DNA of 64,000 bases, from contig NW_027488369.1 of assembly GCF_051014445.1 (NCBI RefSeq), forward strand, positions 16,820,001-16,884,000, in the 5' to 3' direction. Below the pieces are notes generated by a model. The model ran no database searches, was not told the DNA's origin, and saw only the letters and a list, made by a program, of their open reading frames with translations. Made by a program: the position numbers and the translations under genes. This stretch comes from Colletes latitarsis (taxonomy: Eukaryota > Arthropoda > Insecta > Hymenoptera > Colletidae). Below are positions 61,368 to 64,000 of the stretch, one piece after another. The stretch's first letter is position 1, and every line of letters starts with the position of its first letter.

Positions 61368-64000
61368 GTACCTCTTTACTACGTGGTCCAAGCCAGAAGA
61401 AGGCCAGGATGTGGCCAACAAGTATGCGAAAAATGCGAAAGTACGATCCAGATGAGGGCAAATCCCAGAACTAACCCAGACATAACCAGCGTCATCCTCT
61501 AAAATACAAATCGGAACCTGCTTCCATTGACCGTTTCAGTGTGGCACGACATTACTGCGTGATCCGAACCAGAAAAAGGCTAGGATCAGGCCATCAAGTA
61601 AGCGAAAAACGCGAAAGTACGAGCCACATGAGGGAAAATCCCAGACCTAACCCAGACATAACCGGCGTTATCCGCTAAAATATTAATCGCAACCAGGTTT
61701 AATTGTCTGTTTCGTTGTGGAACCACATTACTGCGGGATCCAAACCAGAAAAAACCCAGGATCTGGCCAACAAGTATGCGCAAAATGCGAAAGTACGAGC
61801 CAGATGAGGGCAAATCCCAGACCAAACCAAGACATAACCGGCGTTATCCTCTAAAATATTAATCGCAACCAGGTTTAATTGACTGCTTCGGTGTGGTACC
61901 GCATTACTACGTGATCCAAACCAGAAAAAGGCCATGATCTGGCCAACAAGTATGCGAAAAATGCGAAAGTATGAGCCAGATGAGGGCAAGAACCAGACCT
62001 ACCCGAGACATAACCGGCGTTATCCTCTAAAATATTAATCTCAACCAGGTTTAATTGACTGTTTCGTTGTGGAACCACATTACTACGGGATCCAAACCAG
62101 AAAAAACCCAGGATCTGGCCAAGAAGTATGCGCAAAATGCGAAAGTACGAGCCAGATGAGGGCAAATCCCAGACCAAACCGAGACATAACCGGCGTTATC
62201 CTCTAAAATATTAATCGCAACCAGGATTAATTGGCTGCTTCGGTGTGGTACCGCATTACTACGTGATCCAAACTAGAAAAAGGCCATGATCTGGCCAACA
62301 AGTATGCGAAAAATGCGAAAGTATGAGCCAGATGATTGCGAATACCAGAACTATGCCTGACATAACCAGCGTTAACCTCTAAAATACGAATCGGAACATG
62401 CTTTTAATGACTGTTTCAGTGTGGCAACACATTACTACGAGATCCAAACCAGAAAAATCCCAGGATCGGGCCAACAAGTATGCGCAAAATGCGAAAGTAC
62501 GAGCCAGATGAGGGCAAATCCCAGACCTACCCGAGACATAACCGGCGTTATCCTCTAAAATATTAATCTCAACCAGGTTTAATTGACTGTTTCGTTGTGG
62601 TACCTCTTTACTACGTGGTCCAAGCCTGAAGAAGGCCAGGATGTGGCCAACAAGTATGCGAAAAATGCGAAAGTACGATCCAGATGAGGGCAAATCCCAG
62701 AACTAACCCAGACATAACCAGCGTCATCCTCTAAAATACAAATCGGAACCTGCTTCCATTGACCGTTTCAGTGTGGCACGACATTACTGCGTGATCCGAA
62801 CCAGAAAAAGGCTAGGATCAGGCCATCAAGTAAGCGAAAAACGCGAAAGTACGAGCCACATGAGGGAAAATCCCAGACCTAACCCAGACATAACCGGCGT
62901 TATCCGCTAAAATATTAATCGCAACCAGGTTTAATTGTCTGTTTCGTTGTGGAACCACATTACTGCGGGATCCAAACCAGAAAAAACCCAGGATCTGGCC
63001 AACAAGTATGCGCAAAATGCGAAAGTACGAGCCAGATGAGGGCAAATCCCAGACCAAACCAAGACATAACCGGCGTTATCCTCTAAAATATTAATCGCAA
63101 CCAGGTTTAATTGACTGCTTCGGTGTGGTACCGCATTACTACGTGATCCAAACCAGAAAAAGGCCATGATCTGGCCAACAAGTATGCGAAAAATGCGAAA
63201 GTATGAGCCAGATGAGGGCAAGAACCAGACCTACCCGAGACATAACCGGCGTTATCCTCTAAAATATTAATCTCAACCAGGTTTAATTGACTGTTTCGTT
63301 GTGGAACCACATTACTACGGGATCCAAACCAGAAAAAACCCAGGATCTGGCCAAGAAGTATGCGCAAAATGCGAAAGTACGAGCCAGATGAGGGCAAATC
63401 CCAGACCAAACCGAGACATAACCGGCGTTATCCTCTAAAATATTAATCGCAACCAGGATTAATTGGCTGCTTCGGTGTGGTACCGCATTACTACGTGATC
63501 CAAACTAGAAAAAGGCCATGATCTGGCCAACAAGTATGCGAAAAATGCGAAAGTATGAGCCAGATGATTGCGAATACCAGAACTATGCCTGACATAACCA
63601 GCGTTATCCTCTAAAATACTAATCGGAACCAGCTTCCATTGACCGTTTCAGTGTGGTACCACATTACTGCGTGATACGAACCAGAAAAAGGCTAGGATCA
63701 GGCCATCAAGTAAGCGAAAAACGCGAAAGTACGAGCCACATGAGGGAAAATCCCAGACCTAACCCAGACATAACCGGCGTTATCCGCTAAAATATTAATC
63801 GCAACCAGGTTTAATTGTCTGTTTCGTTGTGGAAACACATTACTGCGGGATCCAAACTAGAAAAAACCCAGGATCTGGCCAACTAGTATGCGCAAAATGC
63901 GAAAGTACGAGCCAGATGAGGGCAAATCCCAGACCAAACCAAGACATAACTGGCGTTATCCTCTAAAATATTTATCGCAACCAGGTTTAATTGACTGCTT
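61368..64000 (+). repeat. 7-mer HOR (1232 bp), two copies and a truncated third
   Basis: The segment from about 61368 to 62375 recurs at about 62600-63606 (7 x 176). Markers include GCGTCATCC at 61489 and 62721, ACCTGCTTCCATTGACCG, GGCTAGGATCAGGCCATC, and GGCAAGAACC. A third start at 63601 lies 880 bp (5 monomers) after 62721, so two monomers are missing there. It runs off the window edge in mid-monomer (last TCGCAACC near 63975). Confidence 0.87.

Larger units (their letters stand above)
1..64000 (+). repeat. Satellite DNA array, ~176-bp monomer, head to tail, fills the window
   Basis: The same unit recurs every 176 bp throughout, always in one orientation, with both ends of the array outside the window. 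Landmarks in order are AAAATATTAAT, CCAGGTTTAATTGACTG, TTCGGTGTGG, GGTACC or GGAACC, ATTACTACGTG, GGCCAGGATCTGGCC, two GCGAAA motifs, CCAGATG, CCCAGAC and ATAACCGGCGTTATCC. One monomer hand-counted at 19144-19321 is about 47% GC with ten CpGs, which is about what its base composition predicts. A 176-bp unit matches the nucleosome-scale monomers typical of centromeric satellites in many eukaryotes, so a centromeric or pericentromeric location is a reasonable inference but is not shown here. No unrelated sequence interrupts the array. I do not recognise the family or the species. Orientation '+' is arbitrary. Confidence 0.98.

Noticed and set aside
190..63409. Numerous minus-strand open reading frames of 60-163 codons
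   Set aside because: They recur with the satellite period, overlap each other in different frames of the same bases, begin often at TTG or ATG within the repeat and end at the same monomer position. The longer ones arise where a monomer is 177 bp. There is no homology to a known protein that I recognise.
1..64000. CRISPR array or bacterial repeat
   Set aside because: There are no short palindromic repeats alternating with unique spacers. The unit is a continuous 176-bp monomer without spacers, which is a satellite pattern.
1..64000. Primate alpha satellite or Arabidopsis-type CEN178
   Set aside because: The monomer length is close, but the landmarks I know from those families are absent and the monomer is distinct throughout.
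1..64000. Transposon, retroelement, tRNA, rRNA or telomere repeat within the array
   Set aside because: I scanned the whole window for breaks in the 176-bp periodicity and found only small indels and whole-monomer changes. No terminal repeats, target duplications, coding domains or RNA gene motifs appeared.

Overview
The whole 64 kb window is one uninterrupted array of tandem satellite DNA. A monomer of about 176 bp (177 bp in some variants) repeats head to tail in a single orientation from the first base to the last, giving roughly 363-364 monomers. I found no protein gene, RNA gene, transposon, CRISPR array or non-satellite insertion. Every monomer carries the same landmarks in the same order: an AT-rich TAAAATATTAAT block, a GTTT/GCTTC..GTGTGG block, a GGTACC or GGAACC block, an ACGTG/ACGGGATCC block, a GGCCAGGATCTGGCC-like block, two GCGAAA motifs, a CCAGATG block, and CAGAC..ATAACCGGCGTTATCC. 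This is the architecture of a eukaryotic centromeric or pericentromeric satellite: nucleosome-scale monomer, higher-order repeats and nested duplications. I do not recognise the monomer as primate alpha satellite or Arabidopsis CEN178. The species cannot be named from sequence alone.

The array is a mosaic of nested higher-order repeats (HORs) whose periods are almost exact multiples of 176 bp. From 1 to 7.5 kb, heterogeneous monomers carry an 8-mer duplication, a 705-bp 4-mer tandem pair and a 352-bp dimer tandem pair. From 7.5 to 17.7 kb a 23-mer (4048 bp) is present twice, followed by a shortened, rearranged third copy. From 17.7 to 21 kb there is a 704-bp 4-mer pair and a nearly perfect single-monomer duplication. 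From 21 to 24.5 kb a 1747-bp 10-mer is tandemly duplicated, and part of it recurs at 29.9-31.1 kb. From 26.7 to 35.1 kb a block of about 3.3 kb occurs twice. From 38.6 to 51.8 kb a 6-7 kb block is tandemly duplicated; the copies differ by exactly four monomers. From 51.5 to 58 kb there is a 24-mer-spaced duplication, and from 61.4 kb to the end a 7-mer (1232 bp) repeat.

Copies of each HOR mostly differ by whole monomers or pairs and triplets of monomers, and shared small indels mark copies with a common origin. This fits repeated in-register unequal exchange and conversion. Diagnostic variants include an 11-bp deletion at four loci, a gaacatgctttta monomer at about 20 loci, and a tacttatcgg monomer seen only from 28.6 kb on.

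The most interesting functional hint is that monomers carry up to three short dyad symmetries: a 12-bp palindrome with a GGTACC centre, a 6+3+6 inverted repeat, and a 5+4+5 inverted repeat. Several major monomer differences are CpG versus TpG/CpA exchanges. The many open reading frames on the minus strand are by-products of the monomer and its 176-bp length, not genes. All repeat boundaries were read by eye and are good to a few tens of bases; identities were not computed.
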